Notes: generated by a model not told the origin, from the sequence alone. DNA of 11,104 bases from Friedmanniella sp. (GCA_025964935.1 JAOPXW010000019.1:1-11104), one strand, 5' to 3'; counted from the stretch's first letter, positions 1 through 7,140 are shown. Made by a program: numbers and translations.

Positions 1-126
1 ATCATGTACGCGATCATGGAGCTCTCGGGCCAGGAGTACGTCGACCTGTACGCCCCGACGGCCAAGGAGCAGGCGGCCCGGGAGGCCAAGGCGCAGGAGG
101 CCGACGAGGTCTCGCCCCAGGCCTGA
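1..126 (+). CDS. C-terminal end of a probable 1-acyl-sn-glycerol-3-phosphate acyltransferase (PlsC-like), partial
   Basis: Only the last 41 codons are present; the frame is open from the left edge and stops at TGA 124-126. The visible peptide has an IMxAIMxLSGQEYVDLYAP segment followed by a charged Ala/Lys/Glu-rich tail. A LSGQEYVDxYA ending is, from memory, typical of actinobacterial lysophospholipid acyltransferases, which acylate lysophosphatidate at the membrane in phospholipid synthesis. An acyltransferase of this kind also lies close to aroG in mycobacteria (Rv2182c near Rv2178c), which supports the call. The catalytic HX4D block would lie outside the window and cannot be checked. The coding frame is secure; the family name is inferred from a short tail and context. 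Confidence 0.55.
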   Translation: MMYAIMELSGQEYVDLYAPTAKEQAAREAKAQEADEVSPQA

Positions 127-133
127 GCCGTCG

Positions 134-147
134 GCGGTCCGCACCGC
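134..147 (+). terminator. Weak hairpin after the acyltransferase stop
   Basis: GCGGT-CCGC-ACCGC forms a perfect 5-bp stem with a 4-base loop, starting 7 bases after the TGA at 124-126. No T-run follows. Such short GC hairpins arise easily by chance in this base composition, so a terminator role is only possible. Confidence 0.25.
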
Positions 148-167
148 GGGGCCGGCGGGGTCCATCC

Positions 168-202
168 GTTGACAAACCGGTGGCGCCGCGGGGCCGGTCA
201 AC
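168..202. promoter_or_regulatory. Inverted repeat over the aroG promoter (candidate operator)
   Basis: GTTGAC (168-173) and GTCAAC (197-202) are exact inverted repeats separated by 23 bases. A GGCGCC palindrome (182-187) sits at the centre, and a second inverted pair, CCGG 177-180 and CCGG 194-197, lies inside. If transcription starts at the GTG (215), the dyad spans about -47 to -13, so it would lie in untranscribed promoter DNA and be suited to a dimeric repressor or activator. No regulator that would bind it is encoded in the window. The symmetry is seen directly; the function is inferred. Confidence 0.35.
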
Positions 203-208
203 TAAGGT
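203..208 (+). promoter_or_regulatory. -10 box of a probable leaderless aroG promoter
   Basis: TAAGGT fits the actinobacterial TANNNT -10 consensus and ends 6 bases before the GTG start at 215, which puts the likely transcription start at or beside the G of GTG. AAGG at 204-207 could instead be read as a Shine-Dalgarno with a 7-base spacer, so the leaderless reading is not proven. TTGACA at 169-174 is 28 bases upstream of this box and too far away to be its -35. Confidence 0.5.
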
Positions 209-214
209 GTCGGG

Positions 215-1609
215 GTGCCCGAGACGACCGAGGTCCCCACGCTGGAAGCGCTGCATGCGCTCAGCCCGCTCCAGCAGCCGACCTACGCCGACGCCACGGA
301 GCTGACCGAGGTCATCGGCCGGCTGCGCAAGCTCCCGCCGCTGGTCTTCGCCGGCGAGTGCGACGTGCTGCGGACCAAGATGGCCAGCGTGGCCGCCGGT
401 GAGGCCTTCGTGCTGCAGGGCGGCGACTGTGCCGAGACCTTCGACGGGGTGACGGCGGCCAACATCCAGGGCAAGCTGCGGACCCTGCTGTCGATGGCGG
501 TGGTCCTCACCTACGCCGCGCAGGTGCCGATCGTGAAGCTCGGCCGGATGGCCAGCCAGTACGCCAAGCCCCGCAGCTCGGCGAGCGAGACCCGCGGCGA
601 CGTCACCCTGCCGGCCTACCGCGGCGACGCCGTCAACGGCTTCGACTTCACCGCCGAGTCCCGGCGGCCCGACCCGCAGCGGCTGCTCGGGGTCTACAAC
701 GCGTCCGCCGCCACGCTCAACCTCAGCCGCGCCTTCGTCACCGGCGGCTTCGCCCACCTGCGCAGCGTGCACAGCTGGAACGCCGACTTCGTCAAGAGCT
801 CGGCCGCCGGGGTGGAGTACCAGAACCTGGCCGGCGAGATCGACCGGGCCCTGGCCTTCATGGTCGCCTGCGGCATCGACGAGGACGTCTTCCGCACCGT
901 GGACTTCTTCTCCAGCCACGAGGCGCTCATCATGGAGTACGAGCATGCGCTGACCCGGATCGACTCCCGCACCCAGCTGCCGTACGGCACGTCGGGGCAC
1001 TTCCTGTGGATCGGCGAGCGCACCCGGCAGCTCGACGGGGCCCACGTGGAGCTGCTGCGGCACGTCCGCAACCCGCTGGGCGTCAAGCTCGGTCCCACCA
1101 CGACCGCCGACACCGCGCTGGAGCTGGCCGACCGGCTGGACCCCGAGCACGAGCCCGGCCGGATCACCTTCATCACCCGGATGGGGGCCGGCAAGGTCCG
1201 CGACATCCTGCCCGAGGTGGTGGCCAAGGTGACCGCCAGCGGCCGCCAGGTGGCGTGGGTCTGCGACCCCATGCACGGCAACACCTTCGAGGCCCGCAAC
1301 GGCTACAAGACGCGGGCGTTCTCGGACGTGATCGAGGAGCTGAACGGGTTCTTCGACGTGCACGAGGAGCTGGGCACCTGGCCGGGCGGCGTCCACGTCG
1401 AGCTGACCGGGGACGACGTCACCGAGTGTGTCGGGGGCAGCGACGACCTGGTCGAGGCGGACCTCGTGAACCGCTACGAGACCCTGTGTGACCCGCGCCT
1501 CAACCGCAACCAGTCGCTGGAGCTGGCCTTCCTGGTCGCTCAGCGGCTCACCACCGGCCGGATCCGCCGGGCCAACCCGGTCCAGGCCTACCAGCCGCTC
1601 AGCCTCTAG
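215..1609 (+). CDS. aroG: Class II 3-deoxy-D-arabino-heptulosonate 7-phosphate (DAHP) synthase
   Basis: Condenses phosphoenolpyruvate and erythrose 4-phosphate, the first committed step of the shikimate pathway to aromatic amino acids. The protein is 464 aa. The class II metal and substrate residues are all visible: Cys72 in QGGDCAE, Arg111 in KLGRMASQYAKPRSS, Lys291 in GVKLGP, His354 in DPMHGNT, Glu396 in ELTGDDVTEC and Asp426 in CDPRLN. Each lies exactly 15 residues before its counterpart in M. tuberculosis AroG (C87, R126, K306, H369, E411, D441, from memory). The N-terminus is therefore shorter, and about 17 residues are added after the usual LAFLVAxx end. The N-terminal elements that bind Phe/Trp in mycobacteria may differ, so feedback control cannot be assumed. 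The GTG start is chosen from the -10 spacing and the conserved N-terminal length. The threonine-aldolase-like gene follows after 9 bases. Some genomes name this gene aroF or aroH. Confidence 0.95.
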   Translation: MPETTEVPTLEALHALSPLQQPTYADATELTEVIGRLRKLPPLVFAGECDVLRTKMASVAAGEAFVLQGGDCAETFDGVTAANIQGKLRTLLSMAVVLTYAAQVPIVKLGRMASQYAKPRSSASETRGDVTLPAYRGDAVNGFDFTAESRRPDPQRLLGVYNASAATLNLSRAFVTGGFAHLRSVHSWNADFVKSSAAGVEYQNLAGEIDRALAFMVACGIDEDVFRTVDFFSSHEALIMEYEHALTRIDSRTQLPYGTSGHFLWIGERTRQLDGAHVELLRHVRNPLGVKLGPTTTADTALELADRLDPEHEPGRITFITRMGAGKVRDILPEVVAKVTASGRQVAWVCDPMHGNTFEARNGYKTRAFSDVIEELNGFFDVHEELGTWPGGVHVELTGDDVTECVGGSDDLVEADLVNRYETLCDPRLNRNQSLELAFLVAQRLTTGRIRRANPVQAYQPLSL

Positions 1610-1618
1610 GAGACTGCC

Positions 1619-2644
1619 GTGACCATCGACCTGCGCTCCGACACCCTGACCGTCCCCACCCCGGGCATGCGGGAGGCCATGATGGCGGCCCCGGTCGGCG
1701 ACGACGTCTACGCCGAGGACCCCACGGTCAACGAGCTCGAGCGCCGGACCGCGGAGCTCTTCGGGCACGAGGCCGGGCTGTTCTGTGCGACCGGGTCGCT
1801 GGCCAACCTGCTCGGGGTCCGGATGCTCGTCGAGCCGGGGCAGGAGGTCCTGTGCGACGTCTCCGCGCACATCGCCCGGGCCGAGATGGGGGCGCACGCG
1901 GCCGTACACGGGCTGACCATGCGGACCATGCCCTCGGTCCGGGGGCGGCTGGAGCTCGACCGGGTCGCGGAGCTGCTGTCACCCTCGGCGGGGCCGCACC
2001 TGGTGTCCACCGCGGCGGTCGCCGTCGAGAACACCCACAACTTCGGTGGGGGCACCGTGCAGCCCCTCGAGCAGCTGGCCGCCGTGGGCGAGCTGTGCCA
2101 CGCGAACGGGGTGGGCTACCACCTCGACGGGGCCCGGCTGTGGAACGCCCACGTGGCCTCGGGGGTGTCCCTGGCGTCCTACGGCGCCCTCTTCGACACC
2201 ATCAGCGTCTGCTTCTCCAAGGGTCTCGGGGCCCCGGTGGGCTCGGTGCTGGTGACCAGTGCGGCCAACGTGGCCCGGGCCCGGGTCCAACGCAAGCGGC
2301 TCGGCGGGGGCTGGCGGCAGGCCGGGATGCTGGCCGCGGCTGCGCTCTACGCCCTCGACCACCACATCGACCGGCTGGCCGAGGACCACACCGCCGCCCG
2401 GGTGCTGGCCGAGGCCATCAGCGGGCAGGCCCCCGCCGCGGTCGACCTCGCCGCGGTCGAGACCAACATCGTCGTCGTCGGGACGGGCGAGCGGGCGGCC
2501 GGTCCGGTGGCGGCGGCCGCCGCCGAGCAGGGCGTACGCGTGTCCGCGCTCGGCCCCCACATGATCCGTGCGGTCACCCACCTCGGCGTCACCGCCGAGG
2601 AGTGCGCCCAGGCCGGCAAGGTCCTCGGCTCGCTGCTGGCCTGA
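1619..2644 (+). CDS. Low-specificity L-threonine aldolase-like PLP enzyme (beta-eliminating lyase family)
   Basis: A fold-type I PLP enzyme of 341 aa, close to the usual threonine aldolase length. Members cleave L-threonine or L-allo-threonine to glycine and acetaldehyde in the cytoplasm. The family N-terminus is DLRSDTLTVPTPGMREAM, followed by VGDDVYxEDPTVNELE (27-42). CATGSLANLL (56-65) should hold the PLP phosphate, and His84 in SAHIARAE is placed to stack on the cofactor ring. HLDGARLWNA (168-177) supplies Asp170 and Arg173, and FSKGLGAPVGS contains the PLP-binding Lys201. Start: GTG with AGGAG at 1608-1612, which overlaps the aroG stop (TAG 1607-1609), so translation is probably coupled to aroG. 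The substrate is not proven; related lyases act on other beta-hydroxy amino acids. Pairing with aroG may be only co-transcription rather than a shared pathway. Confidence 0.88.
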   Translation: MTIDLRSDTLTVPTPGMREAMMAAPVGDDVYAEDPTVNELERRTAELFGHEAGLFCATGSLANLLGVRMLVEPGQEVLCDVSAHIARAEMGAHAAVHGLTMRTMPSVRGRLELDRVAELLSPSAGPHLVSTAAVAVENTHNFGGGTVQPLEQLAAVGELCHANGVGYHLDGARLWNAHVASGVSLASYGALFDTISVCFSKGLGAPVGSVLVTSAANVARARVQRKRLGGGWRQAGMLAAAALYALDHHIDRLAEDHTAARVLAEAISGQAPAAVDLAAVETNIVVVGTGERAAGPVAAAAAEQGVRVSALGPHMIRAVTHLGVTAEECAQAGKVLGSLLA

Positions 2645-2645
2645 C

Positions 2646-2658
2646 CCGGGCATCCCGG
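2646..2658 (+). terminator. Small hairpin after the threonine-aldolase-like gene
   Basis: CCGGG-CAT-CCCGG is a 5-bp perfect stem with a 3-base loop starting 2 bases after the TGA. It lies between two transcription units, and the next gene has its own -10 box. No T-run follows, so it is weak on its own. Confidence 0.3.
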
Positions 2659-2676
2659 CCCGTCGGAGGGCTGTCC

Positions 2677-2682
2677 TACGGT
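2677..2682 (+). promoter_or_regulatory. -10 box of a probable leaderless promoter for the MBL-fold gene
   Basis: TACGGT matches TANNNT and ends 6 bases before the ATG at 2689, the same spacing as at aroG. The bases between are all G (2683-2688), which do not give a properly spaced Shine-Dalgarno. A start of transcription at or next to the ATG is the simplest reading. No clear -35 is seen. Confidence 0.45.
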
Positions 2683-2688
2683 GGGGGG

Positions 2689-3345
2689 ATGAAGATCGCA
2701 CACCTGGGCCACGCGGCCGTCCTGGTCGAGACCGACAACGCCCGCGTCCTGATCGACCCCGGCAACCTGTCCGACCGCTGGCGCGGACTGACCGATCTGG
2801 ACGCCGTCCTGGTCACCCACCAGCACCCCGACCACCTCGATCCCGAGCAGATCGGCGCGCTGCTGGCCGCCAACCCGCGCGCCGCGGTCTACGTGGAGCC
2901 GTCCGTGCTCAACCTCGTCTCCGGCGGGGATCTGGAGGGTCTCGGGGCCGCCCGGGGCGTATCGCCGGAGGACCAGTTCGTGGTCGGCGACCTGCTGGTC
3001 ACCGCGGTCGGGGGTCGGCACGCCGTCATCCATCGCGACATCCCCCGGATCGGCAACGTGGGCTTCGTGCTCCGATCGGAGGGCCAGCCCACCCTGTTCC
3101 ACCCCGGGGACGCCTACGACACCGCGCCCGAGGGGGTGGACATCCTGGCCATGCCCGCCCACGCCCCCTGGGCGGCACTGAAGGAGACCATCGACTTCGT
3201 CCGGGCCGTCGGGGCGCTGGAGGGGTTCCCGATCCACGACGAGCTGCTCAACGACCGGGGCCGCGGGATGGTCTTTGGTCGCATCAACGACATGACCGGG
3301 ACCCACCTGGTCGACCTGCGCTCCGGCGCCACCCATCAGTTCTGA
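2689..3345 (+). CDS. Metallo-beta-lactamase-fold hydrolase, UlaG-like
   Basis: A 218-aa protein with a compact metallo-beta-lactamase fold, N-terminal MKIAHLGHAAVLVETD and LIDPG (21-25). The metal-binding HxHxDH motif is TH44QH46PD48H49. Further likely ligands are His111 (GGRHAVIH), Asp141 in HPGDAYD and His183 in FPIHDE. This set is typical of small UlaG-type hydrolases (lactonase/phosphodiesterase-like), whose real substrates are mostly unknown. No signal peptide is visible, so it is presumably cytoplasmic. It is the first gene of a pair with the NAD(P)-binding gene 10 bases downstream. Family assignment is firm; no substrate can be given. Confidence 0.88.
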   Translation: MKIAHLGHAAVLVETDNARVLIDPGNLSDRWRGLTDLDAVLVTHQHPDHLDPEQIGALLAANPRAAVYVEPSVLNLVSGGDLEGLGAARGVSPEDQFVVGDLLVTAVGGRHAVIHRDIPRIGNVGFVLRSEGQPTLFHPGDAYDTAPEGVDILAMPAHAPWAALKETIDFVRAVGALEGFPIHDELLNDRGRGMVFGRINDMTGTHLVDLRSGATHQF

Positions 3346-3355
3346 GGAGCAGACC

Positions 3356-4009
3356 ATGAGAGTTGTCATCGCCGGTGGTCACGGGCAGATCGCCCTCACC
3401 ATCCAGCGGCTGCTGAGCCAGGCCGGTCACGAGGTGGTCGGTCTCATCCGCAATCCCGACCAGGCCGCCGACCTGCTCGTGGTCGGGGGCATCCCGCTCG
3501 TCGTGGACCTCGAGAGCACCGACGCGGACACGCTCGCGGCCGACCTCGACGGGGTCGACGCCGTGGTCTTCGCCGCCGGCGGTGGCCCCAACAGCGGAGC
3601 CGCGCGCAAGCTCACGGTCGACCGGGACGGGGCCGTCCTGCTGGCCGACGCCGCCGAGCGACGCGGGATCCGTCGCTATGTGATGATCTCCTCGATGGGC
3701 GCCGACGACTTCGACCCGGACTCGGAGGAGGTCTTCCAGGTCTACCTGCGGGCCAAGAGCGAGGCCGACGCCGACCTCCGCAGCCGCGACCTGGACTGGA
3801 CCATCATCCGACCCGGAGCCCTGACCGACGACCCGCCCACCGGCCGGGTCCGGATCGCGCCGGCCACCGGTCGGGGCTCGGTGCCGCGGACCGACGTGGC
3901 GGCAGCCGTGGTGGAGGTGCTGGTGAACGGGCTGGCCGTCGGACGGCAGTTCGAGCTCGTCTCCGGCGAGACCGAGCTCGCGACCGCGCTGGCCGAGCTC
4001 GGCGGCTAG
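3356..4009 (+). CDS. NAD(P)-binding Rossmann protein, NmrA/atypical SDR type
   Basis: A 217-aa single-domain Rossmann protein. The dinucleotide loop is VVIAGGHGQIA (3-13), a GxxGxx(A) version of the atypical SDR/NmrA glycine motif in which the third Gly is Ala. Arg32 in GLIRNP is suited to bind the NADP 2'-phosphate. VVFAAGGGP (70-78) closes strand 4, and ISSMGADD (111-118) is the SDR Ser strand. Tyr130 and Lys134 in YLRAK form the YxxxK pair, and DWTIIRPGALTDDP (147-160) is typical of this subfamily. Start: ATG with GAGGAG at 3344-3349, which overlaps the stop of the preceding gene (TGA 3343-3345). Its stop (TAG 4007-4009) is interleaved with that of the convergent transporter gene. The reaction is unknown; it may be a reductase or a redox-sensing binding protein. 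Confidence 0.85.
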   Translation: MRVVIAGGHGQIALTIQRLLSQAGHEVVGLIRNPDQAADLLVVGGIPLVVDLESTDADTLAADLDGVDAVVFAAGGGPNSGAARKLTVDRDGAVLLADAAERRGIRRYVMISSMGADDFDPDSEEVFQVYLRAKSEADADLRSRDLDWTIIRPGALTDDPPTGRVRIAPATGRGSVPRTDVAAAVVEVLVNGLAVGRQFELVSGETELATALAELGG

Positions 4010-4947
4010 ACCTCCGGCGCGCGCCGGGCCGCCGCGGGGACCGACGTCTCGTCGGAGGCCGGCCGTCGACGCGACCACTGCGGGGCCAGCTCGACCAGGT
4101 ACATCGCCGCCAGGATGGCCAGCCCGCCCACGACCATCCGGGCCGTCACCAGCTCACCGCCGAGCGCCACCGCGAAGGCCGCCGCCCAGACCGGCTCCAT
4201 GGCCATCACGACCGCCGCCCGGGAGGCCTCGATCCGAGCCTGGGCCCAGGTCTGGGCCACCATGGTCAGGGCGCTCGCGACCACGGCCAGGTAAAGCACC
4301 TGGAGCCAGTCGTGCCCCGAGGCGGGGAGCTCGAGACCGCGGGAGCCGCCGCCGGGCCAGAGGGCGGCCACCAGGCAGACCACGGTGATGACCGCCATCT
4401 GCACCAGGCTCAGGCTCAGAGCCGCACCCGCCTCGCTGAGCCGTCCCAGGGCCAGGATGTGCACTGCGTAGACGAGCGCCGAGAGCAGCGTCATCAGCTC
4501 GCCGTAGCCGACCGAGAAGCCGTTCAGGGACAGCACCCCCAGCCCTGCGGTGGCCAGCAGGGCCGCCAGCCAGGTGGTGGGGCTGACCCGAGTGTGGAGG
4601 ACCAGGGCGGTCAGCAGCGGGGTGGCCACGACGTACAGGCCGGTGATGAAGCCCGACACGCTGGCCGAGGTGTGCGCGAGCCCGACCGTCTGCAGGATCT
4701 GGGCCACGCCGTACAGCAGCCCCAGCAGCGACCCGGCGACCAGGGTGCGCCGCGACATCCGGAGCTGACGGCCGGTGATGGCGCCCAGGGCCAGGGTGGC
4801 CAGCCCGAACCGCAGGGCCAGCAGGTCGGTGACGGGCAGCCGGGTGAGCAGGTCCTTGATCATGAAGAACGTCGAACCCCAGGCGGCGGCCATCAGCAGC
4901 AGTGCCGTGAACGCCAGCCAGTCGGTTCGGGTACGGGTGGTCGGCAC
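4006..4947 (-). CDS. EamA/DMT-superfamily membrane transporter
   Basis: A 313-aa integral membrane protein with about ten hydrophobic segments arranged as two EamA repeats (roughly residues 10-142 and 149-287). Each repeat shows family marks: AAWGSTFFMIK (21-31) in the first and MAMEPVWAAAFAVALGGE (248-265) in the second. The C-terminal tail after residue 288 is basic and should be cytoplasmic. EamA proteins export or import metabolites such as amino acids; the substrate here cannot be read from sequence. Start: GTG at 4947-4945, with a TACGCT -10 box 7 bases upstream and no Shine-Dalgarno, so the mRNA is probably leaderless. It lies downstream of the kinase gene but is separated from it by a strong hairpin, so it is probably a separate transcription unit. 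Confidence 0.88.
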   Translation of the reverse strand: MPTTRTRTDWLAFTALLLMAAAWGSTFFMIKDLLTRLPVTDLLALRFGLATLALGAITGRQLRMSRRTLVAGSLLGLLYGVAQILQTVGLAHTSASVSGFITGLYVVATPLLTALVLHTRVSPTTWLAALLATAGLGVLSLNGFSVGYGELMTLLSALVYAVHILALGRLSEAGAALSLSLVQMAVITVVCLVAALWPGGGSRGLELPASGHDWLQVLYLAVVASALTMVAQTWAQARIEASRAAVVMAMEPVWAAAFAVALGGELVTARMVVGGLAILAAMYLVELAPQWSRRRPASDETSVPAAARRAPEV

Positions 4948-4954
4948 GGCGACC

Positions 4955-4960
4955 AGCGTA
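4955..4960 (-). promoter_or_regulatory. -10 box of a probable leaderless promoter for the EamA transporter
   Basis: On the minus strand, TACGCT ends 7 bases before the GTG at 4947. It fits TANNNT, and no Shine-Dalgarno is present in the gap. It matches the layout at aroG, the MBL-fold gene and thiO. Confidence 0.45.
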
Positions 4961-4982
4961 GGCCCGTCGGTCCGCCGGAGCC

Positions 4983-5008
4983 GGCCGGTCCTCGGGCGCG
5001 GACCGGCC
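4983..5008 (-). terminator. Hairpin terminator after the kinase gene
   Basis: GGCCGGTCC (4983-4991) and GGACCGGCC (5000-5008) form a perfect 9-bp stem with an 8-base loop, 14 bases after the kinase stop (5023-5025, minus strand). No U-run follows on the minus strand; hairpins without a U-run are common as actinobacterial terminators. It is the strongest inverted repeat I found in the window. Confidence 0.6.
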
Positions 5009-5022
5009 TGGCCGCACCGGGG

Positions 5023-7140
5023 TCAGACGACGTACAGCGTGACGGTCGAGCCCTTCGGGGCCTGGTCGGACTGGCCGGGGCGGCTGTAGACCACGAAGCC
5101 CACCCCGATGTAGTTGATCGCCACGGCCTGCACCTTGACCTTGAAGCCGGCGTCCTTCATCACCTGGGTCGCCGCCTTGACCCCCATCGAGCGGACGTTG
5201 GGCACGGTCACCAGAACCGGTCCGAGCGAGCGGGTCAGCGTGATGGTCGCCCCCCGGTCCAGCGAGCCCTTCTGCGGATCCTGGGCCAGCACCCGACCGG
5301 CCGCCACCTTGTCGTCGTTCGCGGTCTTCACGACCACCACCAGCCCGGCCTTCTGGAGCGCCGCGACGGTGGCGTCGGCGTCCTTGCCCCGGTAGTCCTT
5401 CACGGTGACCGGAGCGGGGCCGCGGGACACGACGAGATCGACGGCCGCTTGGGGCTTGAGCGCGGTGCCGGTACGGCTGGAGGCGCTCAGCACCACCCCG
5501 GCGGCCACGCTCTCGTCGTAGGCGCCCCGCACCTTGCCCAGGGTCAGGTGGGAGCCGACCAGCGCCGTGCTCGCCGCCGACTGGGTGAGACCGATGACCT
5601 CGGGCATCGGGTAGCGCTCCGGCCCCTGGGAGACCAGGGCCTCGATCCGGCTCCCGTCGGGCACCTTGGTCCCCGCGCCGGGGTCGGTCGAGACCACCAG
5701 CCCGCGGGCGACAGTCTCGCTGTAGGCGTCGCCGAAGTGGATCTGCAGGCCGGTCCGCTCCGCCACCTGGGCGGCCTCGGCCTTGCTCAGACTGGTCAGG
5801 GCCGGGGCGCTGGTGAAGCGACCCTCGGTCAGGTAGTAGACGGTCAGCGCCGCACCGGCGGTCAGCAGCAGGACGAGCAGCAGGGCCAGCCAGCCGCGGC
5901 GACGTTTGCGCTGCTGGCGCTCCCGCCGGGCCCGGACCCGCTCGACGGCCTCGTGGTGCGGCGGGCGCCCCGCCTGCACCATCGGCGGCGGGGGCAGGGC
6001 GTCGACCACGGTGGGCGCGGCGTAGTCGGGCCGGGGGCCGGCGCCGGTCGCCACGGTCTGGGTCGGCTCGGTCGGTCCGGTACCGGAGGAGCCGGCAGCG
6101 TACGCACCGGGAAAGTGCGGGCCGGGGCGCAGACCCGCCGCGGGCCGGGGGGGCCCGAGCCCGTCGCCGCCCGTGGGCACGACCTGGGTCAGCTCGTCGG
6201 CGGTCCGGTCGGCGTACGCGGCCGCCACCGGGCTGAGGTCCTGGGTCAGCTCGGGGTCGTCCCACACGCCCTCGCGCAGGGCGGCCCGGACGCGCCGGAC
6301 CTGGGCCAGCAGCACCCGGGCGTCGTGCGGACGCTGGGCGGAGTCGCGCGCGGTGGCCCGGGCGACCAGGGCGTCCAGGTAGGCGGGGATCGGCCCGGCG
6401 GTGGTGAAGGTCGAGGGGGCGGGCACGTCGGTGTGCACGTGCGCGTACGCCACCTGGATCGGGGTCTCGCCGGTGTGCGGCTTGCACCCGGTCAGGAGCT
6501 CGAAGAGGACCACCCCGGCGCTGTAGACGTCGGACCGGGCATCGGCCCGGCCCGAGACGACCAGCTCGGGCGGCAGGTAGGAGACGGTGCCGATCAGCAG
6601 ACCCTGGGTGGCGGTCTGGGTCTGGGAGCTGATGGCCTTGGCCAGGCCGAAGTCGGCCACCTTGATCTGCCCGCGGTCGCTGATCAGGACGTTCTCGGGC
6701 TTGACGTCGCGGTGCACCAGCCCCGCGTCGTGCGCCGAGGCCAGGGCGGCCAGGACGGGCTCGATCATCTCCAGCGCCCGCAGCGGCGGCATCGGGGCCT
6801 CGTGGTTGATGACGTCGCGCAGGGTGCGGCCGTCGACGAACTCCATCACGATGTAGGGCCGGGTGATGTGCCCGTCGGTGGCGTCCTGCCCCTGGTCGAA
6901 GACGGAGACGACGTTGGGGTGGGACAGCAGGGCCGCGGCGCGGGCCTCGCGGTCGAACTTGCGGGCGAACTCGACGTCGTCCCCCAGGCCGACGTGCATG
7001 ATCTTGACCGCCACGGTCCGGGTCAGGCGGGTGTCCACCGCCTGGTAGACGGTGGCCATGCCACCGCGCGCCAGCCGCTGGGTGATCTGGTAGCGGCCGT
7101 CGAGCAGGCGGCCGACCAGGGGATCGCCGAGACTCGTCAT
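5023..7140 (-). CDS. pknL: PknB-type Ser/Thr protein kinase with four PASTA repeats, PknL-like
   Basis: A 705-aa membrane receptor kinase. The kinase domain covers about 18-280, with the P-loop LARGGMATVY (23-32), Lys46 in AVKIM, HRDVKPEN (143-150; catalytic Asp145), DFG 163-165 and an activation loop rich in Thr (174, 176, 178, 185). A Pro/Gly-rich linker follows, then a basic juxtamembrane stretch (401-416), one membrane helix (about 417-437) and four extracellular PASTA domains (about 440-505, 510-573, 577-638, 642-705). PASTA domains are known to bind muropeptides or beta-lactams, so a cell-wall sensing role is likely. Start: ATG 7140-7138, giving the conserved LxDPLVGxxLDGRY opening; GTG 7146-7144, 5 bases after GGAG, is equally possible. 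The name rests on its position near aroG and the domain plan. Mycobacterial PknL lacks PASTA domains, whereas the corynebacterial one has them (from memory). Confidence 0.92.
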   Translation of the reverse strand: MTSLGDPLVGRLLDGRYQITQRLARGGMATVYQAVDTRLTRTVAVKIMHVGLGDDVEFARKFDREARAAALLSHPNVVSVFDQGQDATDGHITRPYIVMEFVDGRTLRDVINHEAPMPPLRALEMIEPVLAALASAHDAGLVHRDVKPENVLISDRGQIKVADFGLAKAISSQTQTATQGLLIGTVSYLPPELVVSGRADARSDVYSAGVVLFELLTGCKPHTGETPIQVAYAHVHTDVPAPSTFTTAGPIPAYLDALVARATARDSAQRPHDARVLLAQVRRVRAALREGVWDDPELTQDLSPVAAAYADRTADELTQVVPTGGDGLGPPRPAAGLRPGPHFPGAYAAGSSGTGPTEPTQTVATGAGPRPDYAAPTVVDALPPPPMVQAGRPPHHEAVERVRARRERQQRKRRRGWLALLLVLLLTAGAALTVYYLTEGRFTSAPALTSLSKAEAAQVAERTGLQIHFGDAYSETVARGLVVSTDPGAGTKVPDGSRIEALVSQGPERYPMPEVIGLTQSAASTALVGSHLTLGKVRGAYDESVAAGVVLSASSRTGTALKPQAAVDLVVSRGPAPVTVKDYRGKDADATVAALQKAGLVVVVKTANDDKVAAGRVLAQDPQKGSLDRGATITLTRSLGPVLVTVPNVRSMGVKAATQVMKDAGFKVKVQAVAINYIGVGFVVYSRPGQSDQAPKGSTVTLYVV

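Noticed and set aside
169..174. Perfect TTGACA as a -35 box for aroG
   Set aside because: No -10-like hexamer lies 16-19 bases downstream; the TAAGGT box is 28 bases away. It is better explained as one arm of the dyad.
14..1909. Long open frame on the minus strand opposite aroG
   Set aside because: It is antisense to a certain gene, is of low complexity and has no family motif. It is the usual result of GC-rich third positions removing stops in other frames.
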